From positions 1 through 32,065 of the forward strand of contig WQXD01000010.1 of NCBI GenBank assembly GCA_009785015.1: DNA of 32,065 nt, in the 5' to 3' direction. This document shows, piece after piece, positions 1 to 7,355 of the stretch. The stretch's first letter is position 1. Each line of letters opens with the position of its first letter. The stretch comes from Oscillospiraceae bacterium (GTDB taxonomy: Bacteria > Bacillota_A > Clostridia > Oscillospirales > WRJC01). The notes beneath the pieces are model-generated. The model was not told the origin of the DNA, searched no databases, and saw only the letters and a program-made list of their open reading frames with translations. A program made the translations under genes and the position numbers.

Positions 1-293
1 TTGTCCGCTATCAGCGCATAGCCGTTTTCCGTTCTCGCTTCCGTCAAAACCGATGTATTGTTGTTTTCGTCCGTTGTTTCGATTGCGATTTTGAAATTTG
101 TCAGATTTTCCCTTGCGGATGCGTATTTCTCCCAGTCTTCCGCCATGTTTCCCAATTCCGAAACCAAACCCTCCAGCCCCGAAGCCAATTTGTCAAAGTC
201 AAGCCCGGGAAACCCGCCGCATCCCGGAATCAAAACCATCGCCAGCGCGAGAAAAGCCGCGGTCAACGCCGTCAGAATTTTTTTGTTTTTCAT
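1..293 (-). CDS. Partial lipoprotein of unknown function (N-terminus only)
   Basis: The gene begins at ATG 293 and runs leftward off the window, leaving about 97 codons. It starts with a lysine-rich n-region, a hydrophobic stretch and the lipobox-like IPGC with the candidate lipidated Cys at residue 25. The mature part begins GGFPGLDFDKLASGLEGL and is rich in short amphipathic helix-like sequence. A good ribosome binding site (AAGGGAGA) lies just upstream. The gene follows the arabinose-isomerase-like gene by 22 bp on the same strand, so the two are probably cotranscribed. It does not show the NDAxxKRN motif shared by the four solute-binding proteins of this window in the part visible here, so I do not assign it to that family. 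It is most likely a surface-anchored lipoprotein. Confidence 0.7.
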   Translation of the reverse strand, partial: MKNKKILTALTAAFLALAMVLIPGCGGFPGLDFDKLASGLEGLVSELGNMAEDWEKYASARENLTNFKIAIETTDENNNTSVLTEARTENGYALIAD

Positions 294-315
294 ATATAAT
301 TCTCCCTTATTTAAT

Positions 316-1707
316 TTAAATTTCCACCACTTCAAGATTCAAAAGCTCCCCGAAAAAGCGGATCTGTTCCGGCGAGGCGCCGTATACGAGTATGCTGTGG
401 TGCGTGGCCCCCGCCCTGCCAAGCGATTCCAAAAATTCGGCCACCGGCCTTTTGGGTCTCATCCAGCCGCGCACCGTCCCCTTAAAACGGCTTTCGCCTT
501 CGTTTTCCTCCTCCATCAAAACAGGGGAAACGAGCAGTTTAAAATCGGTTTTTCCCCTGAAAACGTTCACAAATACCCCCTGCCCGCTTTTAAAACACGC
601 CGAACACGCGACGGGATTTTTGGCGCCCGGGCCCCCGTAAGTAAATTCTTTCTCAAATATTTCCGGGGCTTTCGCCGCCAGGCGCAGGTTCATTTCGCCC
701 ATGTGGCTCAGAAACAAAGTGTTCCCCCGCCAGTCCGGGCAAAAAATTTCGACAAAGGAAGTGTCGGGGAATCCATGGAGCAGCGCTCCGGTAAACGCCG
801 CAGTCAAAACGTCGCCTTCGCCCGCGTAACCCGTTTTTTTTGCCATCGCCTTGCAGGCCTCGATAAACGGCATGTGAAAAAGCCCGGTGTTCCCCCCTAT
901 TTCCATGAAATTCACGGAATAAGCCGAAAGGGTTTCCGCTTCGGCCCATTTGCGCACGGCAAGGCTGTCCCGGAGGGTTTCGGTTTGCGTTTCGCTTGAA
1001 AAATTTCCAAAGCGCGCAAAGGCGGCGTCATCCGCTTCTTTTTCCGCTTTGATTTCATTTTCCGAAACGGATTTTTTAAAATTTTCAATGATTTGCGGGC
1101 TTGACCTTATAATCTCCACGCCGAACCTCTTTTGCATTTCTTCGTCTGTAACCGCGAAATCCCCCATCCCAAAAAACGCCCCGCCGATCGACCCCGTGCG
1201 CGAGCCGCAAAGCGATTTCGCGCAGGCTGCAGCTTTCACGAACCCCGCCGCGCGCGAAATGACCTCAAAGTTCTCCAAATGACCGGCCGCTATGGCGAAT
1301 CGCTTGCCGTTTTTGACGAGCAGGCTGCACATATCCATGACTCCGTGGATCCCGTGGCAATAGGAAATGGCGTCCGGGTCCTGCGAAGGGGAAAAATCGA
1401 AAGTGTCTGTCGCGTCCAAGACCACAATAGGCAGTTTCGTGCCAGAGAGCACAGAAGCGGATTCCAAAGAGGGAGAATAAGCCATATGTAAAGTCACGAC
1501 ACATTTCGCGCCGTTTTCTTCAAAGGAAGCGACGGCGGCTTTAAATTCCGGCTCGATTCTGCAAAAAGGCGATCGCAGCACCTCAAACCCGCAGTTTTCC
1601 AATTTTTTCGCCGCCGTTTCGTAAAATTTTTCAAGGCGCGCGCGGAGCTGCGGGACTTTTTCGTCGTACAGCGCTATATACAGCGGCAGCAGCCCTATTT
1701 TTATCAT
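316..1707 (-). CDS. L-arabinose/L-fucose isomerase-like sugar isomerase
   Basis: A 463-residue protein related to the AraA/FucI isomerase fold, likely interconverting an aldose and a ketose in the cytoplasm with a divalent metal. The C-terminal half carries the AraA-type ligands: E269 (in NFMEIGG), E297 (in AGEGD), H335 (in SHMGEM) and H436/H437 (in THHSILVYG). The order and spacing match the Glu-Glu-His-His set of L-arabinose isomerase, but the N-terminal half is divergent, so substrate is uncertain. The start is ATG 1707, because GGGAGG sits 7-8 bases upstream; a longer reading from TTG 1722 would run through that ribosome binding site. It is the first gene of a leftward unit whose promoter is at 1743-1771, and it is followed by a lipoprotein gene. 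Several sugar enzymes nearby support a catabolic role. Confidence 0.85.
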   Translation of the reverse strand: MIKIGLLPLYIALYDEKVPQLRARLEKFYETAAKKLENCGFEVLRSPFCRIEPEFKAAVASFEENGAKCVVTLHMAYSPSLESASVLSGTKLPIVVLDATDTFDFSPSQDPDAISYCHGIHGVMDMCSLLVKNGKRFAIAAGHLENFEVISRAAGFVKAAACAKSLCGSRTGSIGGAFFGMGDFAVTDEEMQKRFGVEIIRSSPQIIENFKKSVSENEIKAEKEADDAAFARFGNFSSETQTETLRDSLAVRKWAEAETLSAYSVNFMEIGGNTGLFHMPFIEACKAMAKKTGYAGEGDVLTAAFTGALLHGFPDTSFVEIFCPDWRGNTLFLSHMGEMNLRLAAKAPEIFEKEFTYGGPGAKNPVACSACFKSGQGVFVNVFRGKTDFKLLVSPVLMEEENEGESRFKGTVRGWMRPKRPVAEFLESLGRAGATHHSILVYGASPEQIRFFGELLNLEVVEI

Positions 1708-1742
1708 GTTTTTTCCTCCCAAGATATATCGTGTTTAAGAAT

Positions 1743-1771
1743 ATTTTATCACATAACAAAAGATTTGTCAA
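1743..1771 (-). promoter_or_regulatory. Sigma-A-type promoter for the leftward isomerase operon
   Basis: On the minus strand, TTGACA (complement of 1766-1771) is followed after 17 bp by TAAAAT (complement of 1743-1748). It lies about 36 bases upstream of the isomerase start and is back to back with the rightward promoter at 1809-1837. Confidence 0.75.
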
Positions 1772-1808
1772 TAAAATCCGAGGTTTCGATTTTTATTTTT
1801 CGCCGCTC

Positions 1809-1837
1809 TTGACATCGCAAAAAATATCGATTATAAT
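1809..1837 (+). promoter_or_regulatory. Consensus sigma-A promoter for the Gfo/Idh/MocA operon
   Basis: TTGACA at 1809-1814 and TATAAT at 1832-1837 are separated by exactly 17 bp, a 12/12 match to the consensus. It points to the gene starting at 1893, which has GGGGAGG as ribosome binding site. The expected untranslated leader is about 50 bases. Confidence 0.85.
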
Positions 1838-1892
1838 ATGAGTATAATAATGAGGTAAAACAAAAAATAAATTCTTTCGGGGAGGATTTTTT

Positions 1893-3155
1893 ATGGGCAA
1901 AATTAAAGTAGGGGTATTCGGGGCGGCAAGGGGCCAAACGATGATAAACGTACTGGCAAATCACCCGGACGCCGAATTGGTGGCGGTGTGCGACAAATAC
2001 CGCCCGCTTTTGGACAACGTGCAAAAGCTCGCAGACGACAGAGGACTTAAGGTGAACACATATGAAAATTTCGAGAATTTTTACAACCATGACATGGACG
2101 CGGTGGTTCTCGCCAACTACGCGAACGAACACGCGCCGTTCGGAGTCCGCCTTTTGAAATCCGGCCGGCATGTCATGAGCGAGGTTTTGCCCTGCGAAAC
2201 CATGGCCCAGGCCGTGGAATTGATCGAAGCGGTCGAGGAGAGCGGGAAAATCTACGCCTACGCCGAAAATTACTGCTACATGAGCGGGCCTTTTGAGATG
2301 CGGCGGCGTTACGAAAACGGCGAGATCGGGGAAGTGCAGTACGCGGAAGGCGAATATATCCACGACTGTTCGTCCATATGGCCCCAGATCACCTACGGCG
2401 AAAAAAACCACTGGCGAAACCGCATGTGGTCCACTTTTTACTGCACGCACAGCCTTGGGCCCATACTCACCGTGACGGGGCGCAGGCCCGTGCAGGTGGT
2501 GGGTTTTGAGACAAACACAAACACAAAACGCGGGGATAAAGCCATGAGCCGCGTGATGAGCGCGGGCGGGATCGAAATGGTCACCCTCGACAACGGGGCA
2601 ATCGCCAAAAGCGTTCACGGGGGCCTCAAACGCGAACCGGGAAGTATAAACTACGAAATTTACGGCACAAACGGCATGATGGAAACTCACCGCTGGGACG
2701 GCGGGACCATGGCGGTCTATATCGAGGGCGAAAAACTCTGCCGCGGCGAGCTTGCGCACTACAAACCCGAGCCCTTCATAACCTCCGAGCTGGCGCAGAA
2801 AACCTCGGGGCACGGCGGAAGCGATTTTTACACCACCCACTTTTTCATAGAGAAGATTTTGGGCAATCCCGAAGGGCAGAAATACAGCATCGACGTCTAT
2901 GGGGCGGTCGATATGGGAATCTGCGGGATTTTGGCCTACCGTTCAATCCTTTCGGGCAATGCCCCCATCAGAGTCCCCGACCTGCGCGACAAAAAGCAGC
3001 GCGACGAATACAGAAACGACTGCGCCTGCACAAATCCCGCAGTGGCCAAAGACAAACTTCTCCCGGTCAGCCCGCATTTCGACATTGAAAGCATTCCCGA
3101 TTCGGAATATGAACAATGCCGCAGCTCCTGGCTTGACGGTAAAAACGCCGAATAG
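1893..3155 (+). CDS. Gfo/Idh/MocA family oxidoreductase with altered EKP motif
   Basis: A 420-residue protein with an N-terminal Rossmann-like half (VGVFGAARG, then AELVAVCDKY) and a C-terminal alpha/beta half, the architecture of sugar and cyclitol dehydrogenases of the Gfo/Idh/MocA family. The glycine motif is GAARG in place of GxGxxG. The usual EKP motif aligns with SEVLP at residues 96-100, so E97 is kept but the lysine is valine (V98). A region around residues 170-200 (TYGEKNHWRNRMWS, then THSLGP) occupies the place of the substrate loop. It may use the cofactor differently from classical members. It starts at ATG 1893 after GGGGAGG and is followed after 9 bp by a solute-binding lipoprotein gene, so the pair probably handles one sugar or polyol. 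Confidence 0.88.
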   Translation: MGKIKVGVFGAARGQTMINVLANHPDAELVAVCDKYRPLLDNVQKLADDRGLKVNTYENFENFYNHDMDAVVLANYANEHAPFGVRLLKSGRHVMSEVLPCETMAQAVELIEAVEESGKIYAYAENYCYMSGPFEMRRRYENGEIGEVQYAEGEYIHDCSSIWPQITYGEKNHWRNRMWSTFYCTHSLGPILTVTGRRPVQVVGFETNTNTKRGDKAMSRVMSAGGIEMVTLDNGAIAKSVHGGLKREPGSINYEIYGTNGMMETHRWDGGTMAVYIEGEKLCRGELAHYKPEPFITSELAQKTSGHGGSDFYTTHFFIEKILGNPEGQKYSIDVYGAVDMGICGILAYRSILSGNAPIRVPDLRDKKQRDEYRNDCACTNPAVAKDKLLPVSPHFDIESIPDSEYEQCRSSWLDGKNAE

Positions 3156-3164
3156 GGGGAAAAT

Positions 3165-4631
3165 ATGGCCATACTGAAAAAAATTGCCGCATTCGGTCTG
3201 ATTTTTGTTTTGAGTATTGCAATTCTTGTTTCATGCGGCGAAGACAACACCGGCCGCGGTGAAGCCACAGCGAACCAAAACCCCGGCAAGAGCGCAGACA
3301 CCGAAGAAGCCGCGGCAGAAGACCCTTTTGCGAAATACAGCGACAGCCTCGGCGAATACGATTTTGACGGCGAGGAATTCAAAATTCAGATATTTCCCAA
3401 TGAAAACGTCCGCAACAGCATAGATACCCCGGAGGAAAACGGCGAAGTTTTCAACGATGCCATGTACAAACGCAACCGTTCCGTCGAAGAAAGGTTCAAT
3501 GTCGTGATAAAAGAAGTGGTCACGGACGATTTCGCGAATGCGAAAACCAAAAAAGTGGTGCTCGCGGGGGATTCCGGCGTTTTCGATATGTTCGACTCGC
3601 GCTGCCCCGACGCGCTGAACAACTGGCAGGAAGGCTGGGTCCAATCATATGAGAACATACCGATTATCGACCTTGCAAAACCCTACTGGAACAACAGCGC
3701 CAATAAAACGCTGACTTTGGGCGGCAGCCAGTACGTGGCCTTGGGCAATTTCAATTTTGCCTCGTATGAAATATCGCATGCTTTGCTTTTCAATAAAAAT
3801 ATGATTCAGGATTTCGCGCTCGAAAATCCGTATACTCTCGTAAATGGGGGCAATTGGACTTTCGACAAAATGGAAGAAATGATGAAGCAGGTCATAAGCG
3901 ACATAAACGGCGACGGAACCATGGACCAAAACGACCGGTACGGCTATCTGACCCATCCAAAACAGGTTCTGCCGAATTTTTGGATCGCGGCGGGCGCCTT
4001 CTCGGTGGGAAAAGACGAAAACGACATGCCCTATCTGGCCATGGGAAGCGAGAAATTTATAAACGCCTTCGACAAAACATTTGATATGCTGTGGGAGACC
4101 GGGGCGTATTATCTCGGAAAAGGCGGACCCGACATACCGCAGTACGCCATCGATATGTTCTCAAACAACCAGTCGCTTTTCATGGATACAACCCTGTTTG
4201 TCATAGAAAAAATAAGGAGCATGGAGGTCGACTTCGGAATAATACCATACCCGAAATATGACGCCTCGCAACAAAATTATGTGTCAAGGGTCGAATACTA
4301 CATGGCGATGCAGGTGCCCGTGACAAACTCCGATCTCACGCGCGCGGGGGTCATGCTCGAAGCGCTCAACAGCCTCTCGGCGAAAACCATCATCCCCGCA
4401 TATTATGAGATAGCCTTGAAATCAAAATACGCCCGCGATGACGATTCCGCGGAGATGCTCGACCTGATTTTTAATACGCTCGTCGTGGATATCGGCGACA
4501 CGACGCTGTGCGACAAGATACGCGACGCGTTTATGGCGTCGATGTTCGAAAAAAACGACCGCAACCTCGCCTCGAAAATCGAAAGCACGGAAACAATAAT
4601 CCAAAAATTCATCGAAAAAATCCCAAATTGA
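3165..4631 (+). CDS. Extracellular solute-binding lipoprotein (sugar ABC-type)
   Basis: A 488-residue lipoprotein with signal peptide and lipobox LVSC (Cys24), followed by a low-complexity acidic linker. The body matches the family 1-like extracellular binding proteins that capture oligosaccharides. It shares with three other proteins of this window the motif FNDAMYKRN near residue 95, an EF-hand-like calcium loop (DINGDGTMDQND, about residue 245), and a C-terminal stretch PAYYEIALKSKYARDDDS. The start ATG follows AGGGGGAA. It is the second gene after a Gfo/Idh/MocA gene and ends 16 bp from the convergent ThDP enzyme gene. No permease or ATPase gene accompanies it, so it must use membrane components encoded elsewhere. 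Confidence 0.92.
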   Translation: MAILKKIAAFGLIFVLSIAILVSCGEDNTGRGEATANQNPGKSADTEEAAAEDPFAKYSDSLGEYDFDGEEFKIQIFPNENVRNSIDTPEENGEVFNDAMYKRNRSVEERFNVVIKEVVTDDFANAKTKKVVLAGDSGVFDMFDSRCPDALNNWQEGWVQSYENIPIIDLAKPYWNNSANKTLTLGGSQYVALGNFNFASYEISHALLFNKNMIQDFALENPYTLVNGGNWTFDKMEEMMKQVISDINGDGTMDQNDRYGYLTHPKQVLPNFWIAAGAFSVGKDENDMPYLAMGSEKFINAFDKTFDMLWETGAYYLGKGGPDIPQYAIDMFSNNQSLFMDTTLFVIEKIRSMEVDFGIIPYPKYDASQQNYVSRVEYYMAMQVPVTNSDLTRAGVMLEALNSLSAKTIIPAYYEIALKSKYARDDDSAEMLDLIFNTLVVDIGDTTLCDKIRDAFMASMFEKNDRNLASKIESTETIIQKFIEKIPN

Positions 4632-4647
4632 TCATCGGCTTTGAAAT

Positions 4648-6450
4648 TCAAGACAAATATTCGCCTTTTTTGTCTTCGTCATATTTTTTTCGCCTTTCGC
4701 CGATATATTCCGGTACCGGAACATCCCACCAGCCCGTGGCGCTGCCGCCGGAATGCGGATATTCGCGGTTTACTGTAACCTCGATAAACTGCGGAGTTTT
4801 TGCCGAAACCGCTTTTTTGACCGCCGGTCCTATCTCCTCCGGCGCCGAAATTTTTTGGGCCTCGACGCCGAAATTTTCGGCGATTTTCGCAAAATCGGGC
4901 GAATAAAGTTTTTTGTCGGGTGTCGTAAAATCGTTTCCGTACGCGTATTTTTCGCCGAGGACGTCCGTCTGCAAATCCTTTATCGCCAGCCATCCCATAT
5001 TGTTCGCCATTATCGTCACGACCGGGATGTCATATTGCACCGCGGTGGACAGTTCCTGCATGCTCATCATAAAATCGCCGTCTCCGCATAAAGAAACCAC
5101 CGTCTGCCCGGGCCGGGCGAGCGATACGCCCATCGCCGCCGGAAAGGCGTAGCCCATCGTCGAAAATCCACCAGTCGTGACAAAACACCCCGGTTTGTCA
5201 AAAATATATTCTTGCAAAAGCTGCGCCTGCGTATTGCCCGACGAGGCCGCAATCACGGCGTCGGAAGGCAGCGCGTTCCGCATTTCGTAGAGCAGGCGTG
5301 AAATCGTGACGCCCTCGCGGGGGGCTAAGGCGTTGTTTTTCACCTTATTCAGCCAGTCCGCCTTGACCGACGAAAATTCGGCAAAATACGCGCTTTTTTC
5401 ATATTCGCCGTCCAAGCCGCCGAGGCGTTCTGCGAGTTGATTTGCGAAGGCGGCCAGATCAGCCACGATTCCCAGCGTCGCGGGATAATTTTTTCCGATT
5501 TCGCCCGCGTCGATGTCCACATGGATCAGTTTTGTATCGGGAAATCTGTAAGTTGCGCCGTACTTATACGACGAAGTGGTTTCGTCCGCGAAACGGCACC
5601 CGAGCGCGATCACAAGGTCGGCGTTTTTTGCGATGTAGTTTCCCAATTCGGTGCCTTTTGATCCGCCGTGGAAAGCGTACAGCGGGTGATTTTCGGGGAA
5701 GGCGCTTTTGGCGGCCATGGTGGTGATTACCGGAGCGCCGACAGTTTCCGCGAATTTGACCAAAAGCTCCGGGCAGCGCGCGTAATACGCCCCGCCTCCA
5801 AGCAAAATGACGGGGCGCGCCGCTTCGCCAATCAACTGCGCCGCCAGATCCACCTGCCCGAAATCCGCCGCCGGCCCGGCCGGAACCGGGCGGACCGCGG
5901 GCCAGTCCGGCGCTTCAATCGCCTCGCACTGCACATCCATAGGCACGGTCAAAACGACCGGGCCTCTGCGGCCGCCGAGCATCGCGCCAAATGAACGCTT
6001 CATGACGCGGGGCAGCTGCGATATATTTTCGACCCTCCAGCACCGCTTCGAAACGGGGCGCATACAGGAGATCAGATCCGAATCGGTCTGCCGATCAAAT
6101 TCCTGCAGGATGCCGGTACCCCTCATATGAGTGTGCGCATCCCCCGTTATAACCATCACCGGAACGGAATCCACATACGCGGTGGCGGTGCCCAAAATGG
6201 TATTCACCGCCCCCGCCCCGATGGACGCCAGAACCGCGAGCGGTCTGCCCGAGGCCCGATAAAAACCGTCGGCCATGTATACGCCGCACATCTCCTGTTT
6301 TACCTGGATATATTTGATAAGGCCCTTTTTTTCCCTGTCCCGCAGCGCGTCGAAAATACCCAGGCAGCCGTGCCCCGGGATCCCGAATATATATTCCACA
6401 CCCTGTTCGATCAAAGCGTCGATTATTATTTCCCCTCCCGTTTTTCTCAT
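4648..6450 (-). CDS. ThDP-dependent enzyme, acetolactate synthase/IolD-like
   Basis: A 600-residue thiamine-diphosphate enzyme with the three-domain order of the acetolactate synthase superfamily. The N-terminal Pyr domain carries the cofactor-activating Glu53 (VKQE, then ADGF). The central domain follows (PVILLGGG, then HVDIDAGEIG). The C-terminal PP domain has the GDGDFMMS motif with a downstream NN pair that binds the metal-diphosphate. The tail GWWDVPVPEY resembles the ending I recall for IolD (trihydroxycyclohexanedione hydrolase). Together with the upstream TIM-barrel gene this suggests cleavage of a cyclic or keto-sugar intermediate, but the substrate is inference. Glyoxylate carboligase is unlikely because that enzyme lacks this glutamate. 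The start ATG 6450 overlaps the stop of the upstream gene as ATGA, so translation is probably coupled. Confidence 0.87.
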   Translation of the reverse strand: MRKTGGEIIIDALIEQGVEYIFGIPGHGCLGIFDALRDREKKGLIKYIQVKQEMCGVYMADGFYRASGRPLAVLASIGAGAVNTILGTATAYVDSVPVMVITGDAHTHMRGTGILQEFDRQTDSDLISCMRPVSKRCWRVENISQLPRVMKRSFGAMLGGRRGPVVLTVPMDVQCEAIEAPDWPAVRPVPAGPAADFGQVDLAAQLIGEAARPVILLGGGAYYARCPELLVKFAETVGAPVITTMAAKSAFPENHPLYAFHGGSKGTELGNYIAKNADLVIALGCRFADETTSSYKYGATYRFPDTKLIHVDIDAGEIGKNYPATLGIVADLAAFANQLAERLGGLDGEYEKSAYFAEFSSVKADWLNKVKNNALAPREGVTISRLLYEMRNALPSDAVIAASSGNTQAQLLQEYIFDKPGCFVTTGGFSTMGYAFPAAMGVSLARPGQTVVSLCGDGDFMMSMQELSTAVQYDIPVVTIMANNMGWLAIKDLQTDVLGEKYAYGNDFTTPDKKLYSPDFAKIAENFGVEAQKISAPEEIGPAVKKAVSAKTPQFIEVTVNREYPHSGGSATGWWDVPVPEYIGERRKKYDEDKKGEYLS

Positions 6451-7313
6451 ATGTCACTGTCCTCCATCAAAACGGCGATTATCTTTCGCGACAAACCCGC
6501 AGCCTCCTCAAAACGCCCGCCCAAAACGCTGTTTAAATACGCAAACGATTCAAATTCCACGCTCATGGCGCCCTCGTATCCGATTTTTTTCATTTCCGAA
6601 AAGAACGCTTTCCAGTCCACGACGCCTTCGCCCAGAATCGGGAACAGGAATTTGCCCATTTCCGGAATTCCGGCGGCGTCTTTTAAGTGCGCGTGAAAAA
6701 TTTTTTCCTTTCCCCAGCCGGAAATCAAAAATTCCATATCGGTGTTTCCGTAAAGCGCGTCGTGGGAAGGGTCAAAATTCACGCCGAGCCGGGGTGAGTC
6801 ATAATGCCGGTTGAGGTGCATATTTGTGTAAAAATCATGGCAGAGCATACCGAACACGTTTTCCACCGCGATGTTGACATTGTTTTTTTCGGCCGCCGGC
6901 AAAATACAGTCAAAAGCCTCAAAAACCATGCTCCACGCCTTTTTTTGCGTGATATGTGTGCCTACGACCACCGGATTTTGAACCCAGGGCGCCGGGCCCG
7001 TGAACACGTTGATTGTCTGTATGCCCATTTCCGCGGCTTTGAGCATATTTTCTTTTACATACTCTATATTCGCCGCGCGGGCGCCGTCGTCGGTCATGAC
7101 AAAATCGCGCTGCAATACCGCTTCCGAGATCACAAGGCCGTTTTGTTCGGCTGCGCGCCTCAGCCTTTTGCGGTCTTCTTCGGTTTTGCCGCCGCAAAAC
7201 AGCGGGGGCTGCACCTCAATGGCCTCATAGCCCGCGTTTTTTATATATCCGCATAATTTTTCCGGTTCCCAGCCGAGCATGTTCCCATTTGGCATAAATC
7301 CGATTTTAAACAT
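6447..7313 (-). CDS. Sugar phosphate isomerase/epimerase (xylose isomerase-like TIM barrel)
   Basis: A 288-residue TIM-barrel protein of the AP-endonuclease-2/xylose isomerase-like family, which includes IolE, IolI and hydroxypyruvate isomerase. Putative metal ligands occur in the expected order: E151 (NIAVEN), D181 (GVNFDPSH), H207 or H209 (FHAHLKD) and E253 (MSVEFE). It begins at ATG 7313 after AAAGGAGA. It sits in a leftward operon between a solute-binding lipoprotein (42 bp upstream) and the ThDP enzyme, which it overlaps by 4 bp. The likely role is isomerising or dehydrating the substrate of the ThDP enzyme in the cytoplasm, as IolE/IolI do in inositol breakdown, though the exact substrate cannot be read from sequence. 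Confidence 0.9.
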   Translation of the reverse strand: MFKIGFMPNGNMLGWEPEKLCGYIKNAGYEAIEVQPPLFCGGKTEEDRKRLRRAAEQNGLVISEAVLQRDFVMTDDGARAANIEYVKENMLKAAEMGIQTINVFTGPAPWVQNPVVVGTHITQKKAWSMVFEAFDCILPAAEKNNVNIAVENVFGMLCHDFYTNMHLNRHYDSPRLGVNFDPSHDALYGNTDMEFLISGWGKEKIFHAHLKDAAGIPEMGKFLFPILGEGVVDWKAFFSEMKKIGYEGAMSVEFESFAYLNSVLGGRFEEAAGLSRKIIAVLMEDSDI

Positions 7314-7330
7314 TGAATTTCTCTCCTTTA

Positions 7331-7351
7331 TTTACAATTTACAATTTACAA
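7331..7351. repeat. Three tandem copies of a 7-bp unit
   Basis: TTTACAA is repeated three times without change in the short gap between the binding-protein gene and the isomerase/epimerase gene. It lies inside the transcribed operon, next to the isomerase ribosome binding site. It is too short to assign a role. Confidence 0.8.
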
Positions 7352-7355
7352 GTTT

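Noticed and set aside
58..999. A 313-codon open frame on the plus strand
   Set aside because: It is opposite the lipoprotein start and the isomerase gene, both of which have clear motifs and ribosome binding sites.
1749..2840. A 363-codon open frame on the minus strand
   Set aside because: It lies opposite the Gfo/Idh/MocA gene, crosses both divergent promoters, has no ribosome binding site, and its product is His/Val/Phe-rich as expected of an antisense frame.
4648..7313. Glyoxylate carboligase plus hydroxypyruvate isomerase (Gcl/Hyi) pair
   Set aside because: Glyoxylate carboligase lacks the cofactor-activating glutamate, whereas Glu53 is present here, and the tail is more like IolD.
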